The notes: a model not told the origin generated them from the letters alone. 64,000 nucleotides of DNA from Amaricoccus sp047275745 (GCF_047275745.1 NZ_JBKQWU010000005.1:1-64000), one strand, 5' to 3'; shown: positions 23,721-32,754, numbered from the stretch's first letter. Numbers and translations: made by a program.

Positions 23721-26342
23721 TCAGATGAGCAGGAAATCCTCCTCCGTCAGATCGCCCGCGTAACCGGCGAGCGTGATCGTCAGCACGGGATCGTCGTAGG
23801 GCTCGAGCTCGTATTCGGTGAGAAGCACTTCGACGACGGTGTCCGTGGTGCCGCCGTTGGTGACGTGGCGATAGGTGATCTCGTTGACCTCCAGGCTCGC
23901 ATCCTCTCCGCCGAAGCTCAGGCTCTGGCCCCCGGTGTGGATCGCGATCCGGTCGCCCTCGGACCTGTCGAAATCGGTGACCGTCCCGAGTTGGCCATAG
24001 GTTCCGGTTATGAAACCCTCTCTCATGTCAGAATGTTCCCAGATCTCGGTCGTGAACTCGAACCGGTCCGCGCCCGCGCCGCCGGTCATCTCGACGCTGG
24101 CGCCCCTCAGGGAGCCTTCCCGCTGGTACGTGCCGTCACCCGCGACCAGCCTGTCGTCGCCACCGCCGCCCTCGAGCACGTCGGTCGCCCGGAACAGCAT
24201 CGCGAAGTTGTTCTGGTCGTAATAGATGATCGAGCCGCCGGAGTAGATCACGTCGTTGCCGGCACCGCCGCTCAGCACCTCGAGCGTGTCTCCGAGGCCA
24301 TAGGGCGGCTCCTCGGCCTCGGAAACGTCGATGGGAAGGTGCAGCCCGCGACCGCCATGGATGACATCGTCTCCGCCGCCGCCGTCGACGACGTTGAGCC
24401 CGTAGTTGACCCGGATCTCGTTCGCCTCCGCGTCGCCGGTGATGGTATCATCGCCATTCCCGGTCTCGACATTCTCGATCGAAATAAGTGTATCGGTGCC
24501 CGAGACCCCCTCGGCGCGCGCGGTTCCCGCGGCGAGGTCCACGTCGATGTTCCGGTCGAGATAGGGGGTCGTATTGTCCCCGCCGGTGTAACCGATGAAT
24601 TGCGGATAGATGAGAGTATCGGTCCCGGCCCCACCGTCGATCCGGTCGGCGCCATCGTCGGGCGGCAGCCAGTCGGGGTCGTCGAGATACTCAGCGACGA
24701 TCAGGCGCCCGTCGAAGCCCCCGGAAAGGACATCATCGCCGTTTCCGCCCCTGATATCGTCGTCCCCGAAGCCGCCGATGACCGTATCGTCCCCGTCGAG
24801 ACCCGACAGCGTATTGTCGCCCTCGTTGCCTCTCAGGACATTCGCGCGGCCATTGCCGGTCCCGGAGATCCCGTCGTCGCCGGTCAGCGTCAGATGCTCC
24901 AGCGGGGAGCCGAGCGTGTAGCCGACGCTCGCCAGCACGGTGTCGATCCCGCCACCCTCGTTGATCCGGTCACCGGAATTGTCGACGACATAGGTGTCGT
25001 TCCCGGAGCCGCCGGACATCGTATCGGCGCCGGCGCCGCCGTCGAGCGTATCATTCCCGCCGCGCGCGGTGATGCGGTCACGTCCGGCACCGGTTTCGAT
25101 GCCGTTCGCGCCCTCGGTGCCGATGACCGTGTCATCGCCCGATCCGGTGACGAGGCTCTCGATCGAGACGAGGTTCTCCGCCGGCCAGCTCTGGCCCGGG
25201 AAGCTCACCACCCCGGAACGGAGATCGGCGCGGATCGCGGTCGTGTTCTCCGCATAGACCGCCGTGTCATTGCCTTCGCCGCCGTCGATCTGATCGGTGT
25301 TGCCGCCGCCTTCCAGCGTATCGTCGTCCCCGCCGCCGATCAGCGTGTCGCTGCCCTGGCCGCCGACCAGCAGGTTGGCCTCGCCGTTGCCCGAGAGCCG
25401 GTCGGAGGCCGAGCCGCCGATGATGCCGTCGATCAGAGTCAGGGTCTCCGGCGACCAGCTTTGCCCCGCGAAGCTGATCGTGCCGGCTTCGAGATCGGCC
25501 ACGAGCGGGGTCGTGTTCACGTCATAGACCGCGATGTCGAAACCGCCCCATCCGCCGTTCAGCGTGTCGGTTCCCGTGCCGCCGAAGAGCGTATCGTCGC
25601 CTTCCCCGCCGGAGAGCGAGTCGTTCCCGGCGCCGCCATCGAGGCTGTCGTTACCCGTTTCGCCCTCCAGCACGTCGTTGCCGCCGTGCCCTTCGATCAG
25701 ATCGTTCCCGGCGCCGGCACGGAACGCGTTGGCGCCGTCGTCGCCGATGAGATGGTCATCGCCGCTACCCGTTTCCGCCGCTTCGATCGAGATGATCGTC
25801 TCCGGCGACCAGCTCTGACCGGGAAAGCTGACGCGATCGTTGGGGAGATCGACCACCACGGCGGTGTCGTTGCTCTGATAGCTCGCGATGTCGAACCCCG
25901 CGCCACCGTCGAGCGTGTCGTTCGCGCCGTCGCCGGAGAGCCAGTCATCGCCATCGCCGCCATGCAGAAGATCGCGGCCCTGCCCGGCGTAGAGGCTGTC
26001 GTCGCCGGCGCCACCATCGAGCGTGTCATCGCCCTCGCGGCCGTCGAGGTAGTCATCGCCGTCGCCGCCGTTGACCTCGTCATCACCCGCGTCGCCGAAG
26101 ACGACGTCATCATCCGCGCCGCCGTCCAGCGTATCATGGCCGTCGTAGCCATGAAGCCGGTCATTGCCCGCCCCGCCTTCAAGCAAGTCGTCGCCGGCGG
26201 CTTCGTCGAGCCAGGCGTCGCCGTTCAGAGTGTCGTCGCCGCCAAGTCCCCGGAGCGTGTCGTCGCCGCCAAGCCCATCGATCCGGTCTGAAGTCTCTGT
26301 GCCGGTCAGCACCTCGCTGGCCGGGGTCCCCGTGATATCCAT
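23721..26342 (-). CDS. Large RTX-type (hemolysin-repeat) calcium-binding protein
   Basis: The 873-residue protein is almost entirely GGxGxDxLx nonapeptide repeats that would fold into Ca2+-binding beta rolls outside the cell. Three inserts share a distinctive motif, FPGQSW or FAGQSW, at residues 173, 291 and 381, each preceded by an NTT/NDT-containing strand and followed by SIE-x-TGSGDD. The C-terminus LTITLAGYAGDLTEEDFLLI resembles a type I secretion tail; there is no N-terminal signal peptide. The start MDITGTPASE at 26342 follows GAGAGGGG. It is paralogous to the next gene (26735-28201), including the N-terminal M-x-ITGT opening and the tail. No catalytic domain is visible. No type I secretion ABC/MFP genes occur in this window. 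Confidence 0.87.
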   Translation of the reverse strand: MDITGTPASEVLTGTETSDRIDGLGGDDTLRGLGGDDTLNGDAWLDEAAGDDLLEGGAGNDRLHGYDGHDTLDGGADDDVVFGDAGDDEVNGGDGDDYLDGREGDDTLDGGAGDDSLYAGQGRDLLHGGDGDDWLSGDGANDTLDGGAGFDIASYQSNDTAVVVDLPNDRVSFPGQSWSPETIISIEAAETGSGDDHLIGDDGANAFRAGAGNDLIEGHGGNDVLEGETGNDSLDGGAGNDSLSGGEGDDTLFGGTGTDTLNGGWGGFDIAVYDVNTTPLVADLEAGTISFAGQSWSPETLTLIDGIIGGSASDRLSGNGEANLLVGGQGSDTLIGGGDDDTLEGGGNTDQIDGGEGNDTAVYAENTTAIRADLRSGVVSFPGQSWPAENLVSIESLVTGSGDDTVIGTEGANGIETGAGRDRITARGGNDTLDGGAGADTMSGGSGNDTYVVDNSGDRINEGGGIDTVLASVGYTLGSPLEHLTLTGDDGISGTGNGRANVLRGNEGDNTLSGLDGDDTVIGGFGDDDIRGGNGDDVLSGGFDGRLIVAEYLDDPDWLPPDDGADRIDGGAGTDTLIYPQFIGYTGGDNTTPYLDRNIDVDLAAGTARAEGVSGTDTLISIENVETGNGDDTITGDAEANEIRVNYGLNVVDGGGGDDVIHGGRGLHLPIDVSEAEEPPYGLGDTLEVLSGGAGNDVIYSGGSIIYYDQNNFAMLFRATDVLEGGGGDDRLVAGDGTYQREGSLRGASVEMTGGAGADRFEFTTEIWEHSDMREGFITGTYGQLGTVTDFDRSEGDRIAIHTGGQSLSFGGEDASLEVNEITYRHVTNGGTTDTVVEVLLTEYELEPYDDPVLTITLAGYAGDLTEEDFLLI

Positions 26343-26678
26343 TGTGCCTACCCCTCTCGCAGACATGCTTGCTCAACGGCGCGCAAGCGACCTCGGGAGG
26401 CAGTTCCGGACTCCGGCACCAGCGGAACCCGGACGCTTCGCGCCTCGCTCATCAACGCGAGCGCGCATGCCCGATCCGAGGAATGGCACCTGCCACCCCG
26501 GATGGGAGCGAAAGCGTTCGGTTAATGGCTTCTTAAGACGGTACCACCGACTCAACTTTCGGGAAAGCAGTTCGTTCGAACGACAACGCCGCGTTACGCT
26601 GCAACGTCTCAGCGGGCGTGAGGCGAGCGGAACCAATCCATTGAAAGTCAATGGATATTCCCACAGCCGCGAGAACCC
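26343..26678 (-). promoter_or_regulatory. Upstream leader of the large RTX gene, duplicated upstream of its paralogue
   Basis: This gene-free stretch shares blocks with 28202-28480 upstream of the paralogue: the ribosome-binding site GAGAGGGG, a block at 26408-26463 (GGACTCCGGCACCAGCGGA and following, about four-fifths identical), and GGGAAAGCAGTTCG near 26560. The shared GGA-TCCG-N7-CGGA-TCC block could form a hairpin. A CGTTCGAACG palindrome lies at 26573-26582. The similarity suggests that genes and control regions were duplicated together. Confidence 0.55.
26637..26655. promoter_or_regulatory. Perfect inverted repeat TCCATTGA-AAG-TCAATGGA
   Basis: Eight-base arms with a three-base spacer form a 19-bp operator-like palindrome. 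It lies about 295 bases upstream of the large RTX gene and just beyond the hairpin that ends its paralogue. Its low GC content stands out against the surroundings. It could bind a dimeric regulator; none can be named. Confidence 0.4.
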
Positions 26679-26722
26679 GGGCGCCCCGTGCTCCGAGTGG
26701 TTACTTGGTTAACGGGGCGCCC
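26679..26722 (-). terminator. Hairpin downstream of the shorter RTX gene
   Basis: GGGCGCCCCG at 26679-26688 pairs perfectly with CGGGGCGCCC at 26713-26722 across a 24-base loop. It begins 13 bases after the stop of the 26735-28201 gene, so it probably marks the transcript end. There is no long U tract and the loop is large. Confidence 0.5.
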
Positions 26723-26734
26723 TTGGGAGGAGCC

Positions 26735-28201
26735 TCAGATCAGCAGGAAATCATCCGCCGTCAGAGGACCGGAGTAGCCGTCGAGCGTGATCGTGAGGAC
26801 ATTGCGGCCGTTCGCATTATTCTCCTGCAGCGGCACCTCGATGACCGTATCCATCTCGGCTCCGTCCCAGACGCGGGAGTAGCCTATCTCGTTCAGGCCC
26901 GGAGCCGGCGTCTCGCCCACGAAATCGAGATCGCGATTCGCTTCGGATCTGATCGCGATCGTGTCGCCCTGAGACCGGTTGAAATCGGTGATGGTTCCCG
27001 TCTGTCCGAAGATCCCACGATTGCCTCCGGACGCTTCCCGTTCCCATTCCTCCGTCGCGAATTCAAATCTGTCCGCCCCCGCGCCGCCAGTCATGATGAC
27101 GCTGACGGCGACGGAGTTCGAGTCGTCATTGACCCTGCCATTGCCCGCCACGAGCCGATCGTTACCTCGTCCGCCCGAAAGCACGTCGGTGGCGGCCTCC
27201 AAATGCCATCGGAACTCCCAATAATGGACCATCGAACCGCCGGAATAGATCACGTCATCGCCCGCGCCGCCGTTCAGGACCTCGATGATATCGCCGAGGC
27301 CGAGGGTATCGTCATGCCCTTCGGCGTCCCAGACCATCAGGCCCCAGCCGCCGTGGATGATGTCGTTCCCGCCGCGGCCGTTGACCGTGTTGTAGCCCTC
27401 GCCGACCTCGATCACGTTGGCGCCGTTGCTTCCGAGCACCGTATCGTCGCCCGATCCGGTGACGATGTTCTCGATCGAGACCAGATCTTCGTTCGCCCAG
27501 CTCTGTCCGGGGAAGCCGACGACGCCGGTCGCGAGGTTCACATGGACCTGAGTCGTGTTCTCCGAATAGACCGCCGTGTCGCGCCCCGCGCCGCCGTTCA
27601 GCTGATCGTTGTGGCCGCCGCCTTCGAGCGTGTCGTCGCCGGAGCCGCCGTTCAGCGTGTCGAGACCTCGGCCGCCGATGAGCAGATCGTTTCCGCCCCG
27701 CCCGACGAGGAAGTCATTCCCCTCCCCGCCGTCGAACATGTTCGCGCCACCATCGCCAAAAAGGCGGTCCGACCCGGAGCCGCCGATGATGCCCTCGATC
27801 GACCTCAGCGTCTCGGACGGCCAGGACTGACCGGGGAAGCTGATCCGGTCCTGCGACAGATCGGCGTCGAGCGCCGTCGTGTTGGCGTCATAGACCGCGA
27901 TGTCGAAGCCTGATCCGCCGTCGAGCGAGTCGGTCCCCGTGCCGCCGAAGAGGAAATCGTCGCCAGCGCCACCAAGGAGCGTGTCGCCGGCCGAGCCGCC
28001 ATCGAGGCTGTCGTCACCCCCGCCGCCGCGGATCAGATCGTAGCCGGCGCCACCCTCGATGGTGTCGTTTCCGGAGCCGCCCTCGATCGTGTCGCCCGCG
28101 GCGCCCCCGTCGATGAAGTCGTGGCCACCCAAGCCCCTGATGAAGTCACGAAAATTCGTGCCGAACAGCCTGTCGCTGTCCGAAGTACCGGTGATGTTCA
28201 T
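26735..28201 (-). CDS. RTX-type calcium-binding protein, shorter paralogue
   Basis: The 488-residue protein opens MNITGTSDSDRLFGTNFRDF and consists mostly of GGxGxDxLx repeats, with two FPGQSW inserts at residues 122 and 230. It ends NVLTITLDGYSGPLTADDFL followed by LI, nearly the same tail as the neighbour, suggesting a shared type I secretion signal. The C-terminal 170 residues (EVLNGGAGDDVIYSGGS onward) are collinear with the larger protein. The start at 28201 is preceded by GAGAGGGG; a longer reading to 28297 adds an unrelated basic stretch. Probably an extracellular adhesin or matrix protein; function is unproven. Confidence 0.87.
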   Translation of the reverse strand: MNITGTSDSDRLFGTNFRDFIRGLGGHDFIDGGAAGDTIEGGSGNDTIEGGAGYDLIRGGGGDDSLDGGSAGDTLLGGAGDDFLFGGTGTDSLDGGSGFDIAVYDANTTALDADLSQDRISFPGQSWPSETLRSIEGIIGGSGSDRLFGDGGANMFDGGEGNDFLVGRGGNDLLIGGRGLDTLNGGSGDDTLEGGGHNDQLNGGAGRDTAVYSENTTQVHVNLATGVVGFPGQSWANEDLVSIENIVTGSGDDTVLGSNGANVIEVGEGYNTVNGRGGNDIIHGGWGLMVWDAEGHDDTLGLGDIIEVLNGGAGDDVIYSGGSMVHYWEFRWHLEAATDVLSGGRGNDRLVAGNGRVNDDSNSVAVSVIMTGGAGADRFEFATEEWEREASGGNRGIFGQTGTITDFNRSQGDTIAIRSEANRDLDFVGETPAPGLNEIGYSRVWDGAEMDTVIEVPLQENNANGRNVLTITLDGYSGPLTADDFLLI

Positions 28202-28637
28202 TTCATAAACCCCTCTCACAACCCTTTCGGGACCGCGGCCGGCCCTCGCCGGCGACGGCTCATTCCGACGCGTGAACGACACCCTTGGCCGTTCCACGCC
28301 CGGATTCCGGCACCAGCGGAGTCCGGGCGCGACGCGCCCTTGGTCATCGCCACGAGCACGTCTTCCCGCACGAAATAACGTGCATCGGCGCCAGAGACGC
28401 GGACGTGATCGGTTGATGATTGTGAAGAAAACATAACACCAACTTCACTCCGGGGAAAGCAATTCGAAGCTTGGGCGCGGCGGGACGGGGCGGCGATTTG
28501 CCCTGACCCCGGCATCGTCTCGAGCGGCGACCTCTCGGAGTGGCTCCGGCCCCGCGGCCAGGCATCGGGGTGGCGTCCGTCACGCCGGCGCCCGCCCGCG
28601 GCTTGACGCGCACCCGGCCCGGGCTTAGGCGGACGGG
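28202..28637. promoter_or_regulatory. Divergent intergenic region between the shorter RTX gene and the ABC-F gene
   Basis: The part nearer the RTX gene carries the duplicated leader blocks: GAGAGGGG ribosome-binding site, GGATTCCGGCACCAGCGGA at 28302, and GGGGAAAGCAATTCG near 28453. An AT-richer stretch at 28415-28445 is a plausible promoter location for the RTX gene. The remaining 150 bases before the ABC-F start are GC-rich, and I see no clear element in them. A minus-strand ORF here resembles one upstream of the other RTX gene only because the DNA is duplicated. Confidence 0.45.
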
Positions 28638-30476
28638 ATGGCCGAACCTCCGATCCTGACCCTCGCCGATATCGCGCTGACCTTCGGCGGCGACCCGCTG
28701 TTCTCCGACCTCGCGCTCTCGATCCACCCGGGCGAGCGCGTGGCTCTGGTCGGCAGGAACGGCTCGGGCAAGTCGACGCTGATGCGGATCATGGCCGGTC
28801 TCACGCAGGCGGACGCGGGGACGCGGTTCCTGAGGCCCGGGCTTACCGTCGGCTACATGGCGCAGGACCCCGATTTCTCCGGCTTCGCGACGCTCGGGGA
28901 TTTCGCTTCGGAGGGGGTGGACCCGGCCGAGCACTGGCGGGTCGAGATGGCGATGGAAGGGGTCAAGCTCGATCCGGCGCTGGCGCCCGACGCGGCCTCG
29001 GGCGGGGAACGGCGGCGGGCGGCGCTGGCGAGGATTCTCGCCGAGGCGCCCGACCTCATGCTGCTCGACGAGCCGACGAACCATCTCGACATCGCCGCCA
29101 TCGCCTGGCTCGAAAGCTGGCTCAGGGAGACGCGGACGGCCTTCGTCGTGATCAGCCACGACCGCGCCTTCCTGCGCAACCTGACCGACCGGGTGCTCTG
29201 GGTCGATCGCGGCGAGGTCCGGCGGCTCGACCGCGGCTTCGCCCATTTCGAGGAATGGCGCGACAAGGTTCACGACGAGGAGGACCAGCAGCGCCACAAG
29301 CTGAACCGGCTCATCAAGGCCGAAGCCCGCTGGGCGGTCGAGGGCATCTCCGCGCGGCGCAAGCGCAACCAGGGCCGCGTGCGCCGGCTCGCCGACCTCC
29401 GCGCCGAACGCTCGGCGCAGATCGCGCGGCAGGGCACGGCGCGGATGGAATTCGAGAGCGCGACCCGCTCGGGCAAGCTCGTCGTCGATGCCGAGCATGT
29501 CGGCAAGAGCTACGGCGAGCGGGTGATCCTGAAGGACTTCTCGATCCGGGTGAACCGCGGCGAACGGATCGCACTCGTCGGGCCGAACGGCGTCGGCAAG
29601 ACCACGCTTCTCGGCATCCTCACGGGCACGCTGGCGCCCGATACCGGGCGCATCCGGCTCGGCACCAATCTCGAACCGGCGCTCTTCGATCAGAACCGCG
29701 ACGAGCTGAACGACGCGGTCTCGCTCTGGGAAACGCTGACCGGCGACGCCGAGCTCGGGGTCTCCGGGCGCAACGACCAGGTGATGGTGCGGGGCCGGCC
29801 GAGGCATGTGGTCGGCTATCTGAAGGATTTCCTCTTCCCCGAGATCCAGGCGCGCGGGCCGGTCTCGGCGCTCTCGGGCGGCGAGCGGGCGCGGCTTCTG
29901 CTCGCGAAGCTGATGGCGCGGGATTCGAACCTGCTGATCCTCGACGAGCCGACCAACGACCTTGATGTCGAGACGCTCGATCTCCTGCAGGAACTGATCG
30001 ACGATTACGAGGGCACGGTGCTTCTGGTGAGCCACGACCGCGATTTCGTGGACCGGATCGCGACGACGACCGTGGCGATGGAGGGCGACGGGCGCGCGAC
30101 GATCTACGCCGGCGGCTGGAGCGATTATCAGGCGCAGCGCCCGCCCGACATCCCCGCGGCCCGACCCGAGCCGAAACCGGAACAAACGGCGCCGAAGGCT
30201 CCGACGCAGGCTTCCACGAAGCCCGAGGCGAAAGCGCGCACGAAGCTGAGCTTCACCGAGAGCCATCGGCTCGAAGCCTTGCCGGGAGAGATGGACCGGC
30301 TGGCGGCGGAGATCGGCAAGCTCGAATCCCTGCTCGCCGACGCGGGGCTGTTCTCCCGGGAACCGGCGAAGTTCCGGAAGGCCACCGACGCACTCGTCGC
30401 CCGGCAGAAGGCGCTGCACGCGGCCGAGGAGGAATGGCTTCATCTCGAAGCATTGCGCGAGGAGACGGGCGGATAG
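28638..30476 (+). CDS. uup: ABC-F family ATPase, Uup-like
   Basis: The 612-residue soluble protein has two ABC cassettes. The first has Walker A GRNGSGKST, signature ASGGERRRAALARIL and LLLDEPTNHLD. The second has GPNGVGKTT, LSGGERARLLLAKLM and LILDEPTNDLD. Between them is the basic P-site-tRNA-interaction linker (WAVEGISARRKRNQGRVRRL). A Pro/Lys-rich hinge near residue 520 leads to a C-terminal coiled coil (MDRLAAEIGKLESLLAD), the Uup arrangement. Such proteins act on ribosomes or branched DNA intermediates. No membrane segments are present. Confidence 0.9.
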   Translation: MAEPPILTLADIALTFGGDPLFSDLALSIHPGERVALVGRNGSGKSTLMRIMAGLTQADAGTRFLRPGLTVGYMAQDPDFSGFATLGDFASEGVDPAEHWRVEMAMEGVKLDPALAPDAASGGERRRAALARILAEAPDLMLLDEPTNHLDIAAIAWLESWLRETRTAFVVISHDRAFLRNLTDRVLWVDRGEVRRLDRGFAHFEEWRDKVHDEEDQQRHKLNRLIKAEARWAVEGISARRKRNQGRVRRLADLRAERSAQIARQGTARMEFESATRSGKLVVDAEHVGKSYGERVILKDFSIRVNRGERIALVGPNGVGKTTLLGILTGTLAPDTGRIRLGTNLEPALFDQNRDELNDAVSLWETLTGDAELGVSGRNDQVMVRGRPRHVVGYLKDFLFPEIQARGPVSALSGGERARLLLAKLMARDSNLLILDEPTNDLDVETLDLLQELIDDYEGTVLLVSHDRDFVDRIATTTVAMEGDGRATIYAGGWSDYQAQRPPDIPAARPEPKPEQTAPKAPTQASTKPEAKARTKLSFTESHRLEALPGEMDRLAAEIGKLESLLADAGLFSREPAKFRKATDALVARQKALHAAEEEWLHLEALREETGG

Positions 30477-30608
30477 GCCCCACCGAGGACGCGCGGGACA
30501 CAATATCGCGAACTGCGAAATCGTTATCCCATCGCCAAGGGGATGGTTCTATACCGCGAGATGCTTCATTGGGGTCCCGAGACCCTGGAACAGACGGATA
30601 ACGAACAC

Positions 30609-31076
30609 ATGCGGACAAACATCTTGCGCGGCCTCGCGCTGTCGGCCATGGCGGCCCTCGCGCTGACGGCCTGCGCCTCGCCCAATAGCGGCAACATGGT
30701 CACGGCCAATCAGTCGCAGGTCGCGCAGTCGGTGAACTTCGGCACCATCACGGGCAGCCGTCCGATCACCGTGCAGGGCGGCAACAGGACCGGCGAAGTG
30801 GTCGGCACCATCGCGGGCGGCATCGCGGGCGGGTTGCTCGGCAACGAATTCGGCAAGGGCACCGGCAATGTACTCGCGACCGGCGCCGGCGCCACGGCGG
30901 GCGCCGCGGTCGGCAATCGGGTCGCCGGCAACGTGACGCAGCAGGCCTCGACCGAGTGGTTCGTCGAACTCGACAACGGCCAGAACATCTCGGTCATCCA
31001 GGCGCAGCCGGCCTTCAACGTCGGCCAGCGCGTGCAGGTGGTCCAGAGCGGCTCGATGACCCGCCTCGTGCCGTGA
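30609..31076 (+). CDS. Glycine-zipper outer-membrane lipoprotein (SlyB/17-kDa antigen type)
   Basis: The 155-residue protein has a lipoprotein signal peptide with lipobox LTAC (LALSAMAALALTACASPN). A glycine-zipper segment follows (GTIAGGIAGGLLGNEFGKGT), repeated as ATGAGATAGAAVGNRVAGNV. The C-terminal beta domain (WFVELDNGQNISVIQAQPAF) matches SlyB-like proteins, which sit in the outer membrane. The start at 30609 is chosen because the signal peptide begins there. A strong terminator follows at 31116. Confidence 0.88.
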   Translation: MRTNILRGLALSAMAALALTACASPNSGNMVTANQSQVAQSVNFGTITGSRPITVQGGNRTGEVVGTIAGGIAGGLLGNEFGKGTGNVLATGAGATAGAAVGNRVAGNVTQQASTEWFVELDNGQNISVIQAQPAFNVGQRVQVVQSGSMTRLVP

Positions 31077-31115
31077 TCCGGCGCGCCGGTGAGATGATCG
31101 CCGGGGAGTAACACG

Positions 31116-31152
31116 AAAGGGCCGCCGCTCATGATGAGCGGCGGCCCTTTTT
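31116..31152 (+). terminator. Strong intrinsic terminator after the lipoprotein gene
   Basis: AAAGGGCCGCCGCTCA pairs perfectly with TGAGCGGCGGCCCTTT (16 bp) around a TGA loop, and the run continues to five Ts. It begins 40 bases after the lipoprotein stop. The convergent helicase gene ends 90 bases further on, so the stem may serve both directions. Confidence 0.9.
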
Positions 31153-31242
31153 GTATACATTACCTGGCGACGACGAAGCCCGGTACCGGGCCGGCCATGC
31201 GCCCCGCCTCGGGCCGTCGCCGCGCGCGGGGCGGTTCCGCCC

Positions 31243-32547
31243 TCAGGCGGCGCGGCGCGGGCGCCGAGGGCCGCGCGCGGGCCGGGCGGAGTCGCGGCGT
31301 GCTTCCTGATGGGCGGGCTTCGGCGCCGCCGGCTGGCCGCGACGTCCCTGCCCTTGTCCATGTCCCGCGCTCGGTTTCGGACCTCGGCGCGGCTGCTTGC
31401 GCGACGGACCCTCCTCGACGGAGCCTGGCAGAAGTCGCGTGCGCGTGACCTTCTCGACCGCGCGGAGCTTCTTGATCTCGTCGGGCGCGCAGAGCGTGAT
31501 CGCGATGCCTTCCGCGCCGTTGCGGCCGGTCCGGCCGATCCGGTGGACGTAGCTCTCGGGCTCATCCGGCAGATCGAAGTTCACGACATGGCTGACGCCC
31601 GGAACGTCGATGCCGCGGGCGACGATATCGGTCGCCACCAGCACCCGCACGGTCCCGTTGCGGAAGGCGGTCAGCGCGCGCTGCCGCGCGTTCTGCGCCT
31701 TGTTGCCGTGGATCGCCTCGGCCGGGATGCCATCCTTGCCGAGATTCTGCGCCACGCGGTCCGCGCCGCGCTTGGTGCGCGCGAAGACGATGACGCGCGA
31801 GACGGCGGGATCGGCGACGATCGACGCGAGACGGGCGCGCTTCAGCGGCCCGTCGACCAGTTCGACGCTCTGCTCGATCCGCTCGACCGTGGTCGATTCG
31901 GGCGTGACCGAGACCGAGACCGGGTCCTTGAGGAAGCTCTCGGCGAGCGCGCGGACCTCGGTCGGCATCGTCGCGGAGAAGAGCGCCGACTGCCGGCGCG
32001 GGTGCAGCGCGGCGACGATCCGGCGCACCGGCTGGATGAAGCCCATGTCGAGCATCCGGTCCGCCTCGTCGAGCACGACGAAACGCGTCTGGTCGAGCTC
32101 GATCGCGCCCTCGGTCATCAGGTCGGTGAGCCGGCCCGGCGTCGCGATGACGATATCGACGCCGCGCGAGAGCGAGCGGATCTGACCGTTGCGCGAAAGC
32201 CCGCCGAGAACGAGCAGCGTGGAGATCCGCGCCCCCGCGGCGAAGGCCCTCAGGCTCTGCTCGATCTGCACCGCGAGTTCGCGCGTCGGCGCGAGGATGA
32301 GCGCGCGGCAGGTCCGGGGCGCCGGGCGCCCCTTGAGCGCGAGCAGGTGATGGAGCATCGGCAGGCCGAAGGCCGCCGTCTTGCCGGTGCCGGTCTGGGC
32401 GACCCCGAGGATGTCGCGGCCTTCGAGCTGCGGCCCGATCGACTGGGCCTGGATCGGCGTGGGCGTGGTGAAACCGGCCTTTTCGAGGCCGTGAACAAGA
32501 GGTTCCGCGAGGCCGAAGGCCGCGAAGCTGGTATTCGTCAACGTCAT
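31243..32547 (-). CDS. DEAD-box ATP-dependent RNA helicase (RhlE-like)
   Basis: The 434-residue protein contains all core motifs: the Q motif (TTPTPIQAQSI), AQTGTGKT, PTRELAVQI, GG and TPGR, DEADRMLD, SAT, ARTKRGAD, ATDIVARGIDVPG and HRIGRTGRNG. The C-terminal tail of about 60 residues is Arg/Pro/Gly-rich and basic (KQPRRGPKPSAGHGQGQGRR), as in RhlE-type helicases that remodel ribosomal or structured RNA. AAAGGAC precedes the ATG. Its 200-base leader contains a GGCCGGT-CGCA-ACCGGCC hairpin, which could matter for cold or autoregulation; this is speculative. Confidence 0.92.
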   Translation of the reverse strand: MTLTNTSFAAFGLAEPLVHGLEKAGFTTPTPIQAQSIGPQLEGRDILGVAQTGTGKTAAFGLPMLHHLLALKGRPAPRTCRALILAPTRELAVQIEQSLRAFAAGARISTLLVLGGLSRNGQIRSLSRGVDIVIATPGRLTDLMTEGAIELDQTRFVVLDEADRMLDMGFIQPVRRIVAALHPRRQSALFSATMPTEVRALAESFLKDPVSVSVTPESTTVERIEQSVELVDGPLKRARLASIVADPAVSRVIVFARTKRGADRVAQNLGKDGIPAEAIHGNKAQNARQRALTAFRNGTVRVLVATDIVARGIDVPGVSHVVNFDLPDEPESYVHRIGRTGRNGAEGIAITLCAPDEIKKLRAVEKVTRTRLLPGSVEEGPSRKQPRRGPKPSAGHGQGQGRRGQPAAPKPAHQEARRDSARPARGPRRPRRAA

Positions 32548-32693
32548 GTCCTTTCAGCGCGGAAGCATCTTCCGCGGCGGTTGCCGCCCCCGTCAGGCGC
32601 ACATGACGAAAACAGGTGAAACGGTGATGGGCCGGATGCCCGATTGCGCCACCGCGCGGCCGGTCGCAACCGGCCCCGCCTGCACATAGGCGA

Positions 32694-32712
32694 CTTGCCG
32701 CGGCGCGGCAAG
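32694..32712 (-). terminator. Hairpin downstream of the porin gene
   Basis: CTTGCCGC-GGC-GCGGCAAG is an 8-bp stem with a three-base loop, about 43 bases after the porin stop on the minus strand. A second hairpin, GGCCGGT-CGCA-ACCGGCC at 32658-32675, follows. Neither has a U tract. The first probably ends the porin transcript; the second could lie in the helicase leader. Confidence 0.45.
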
Positions 32713-32754
32713 CCTTCCCGTGTCAGGATTTCGCGTCCAAGGCCCGCGACGCGC

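Noticed and set aside
23865..26291. Very long plus-strand frame opposite the large RTX gene (808 codons)
   Set aside because: The repeats of the RTX gene in GC-rich DNA keep the opposite frame open. The translation is a monotonous Val/Ala/Ile/Arg/Asp mix with no fold or start signal.
23721..28201. Periodic DNA similarity suggesting a repeat array
   Set aside because: It comes from RTX nonapeptide codons and is explained by protein repeats.
26373..28515. Minus-strand ORFs upstream of both RTX genes sharing an SAGAG-x-R motif
   Set aside because: Their similarity follows from duplicated leader DNA; frames lack start signals, and flanking residues are not conserved.
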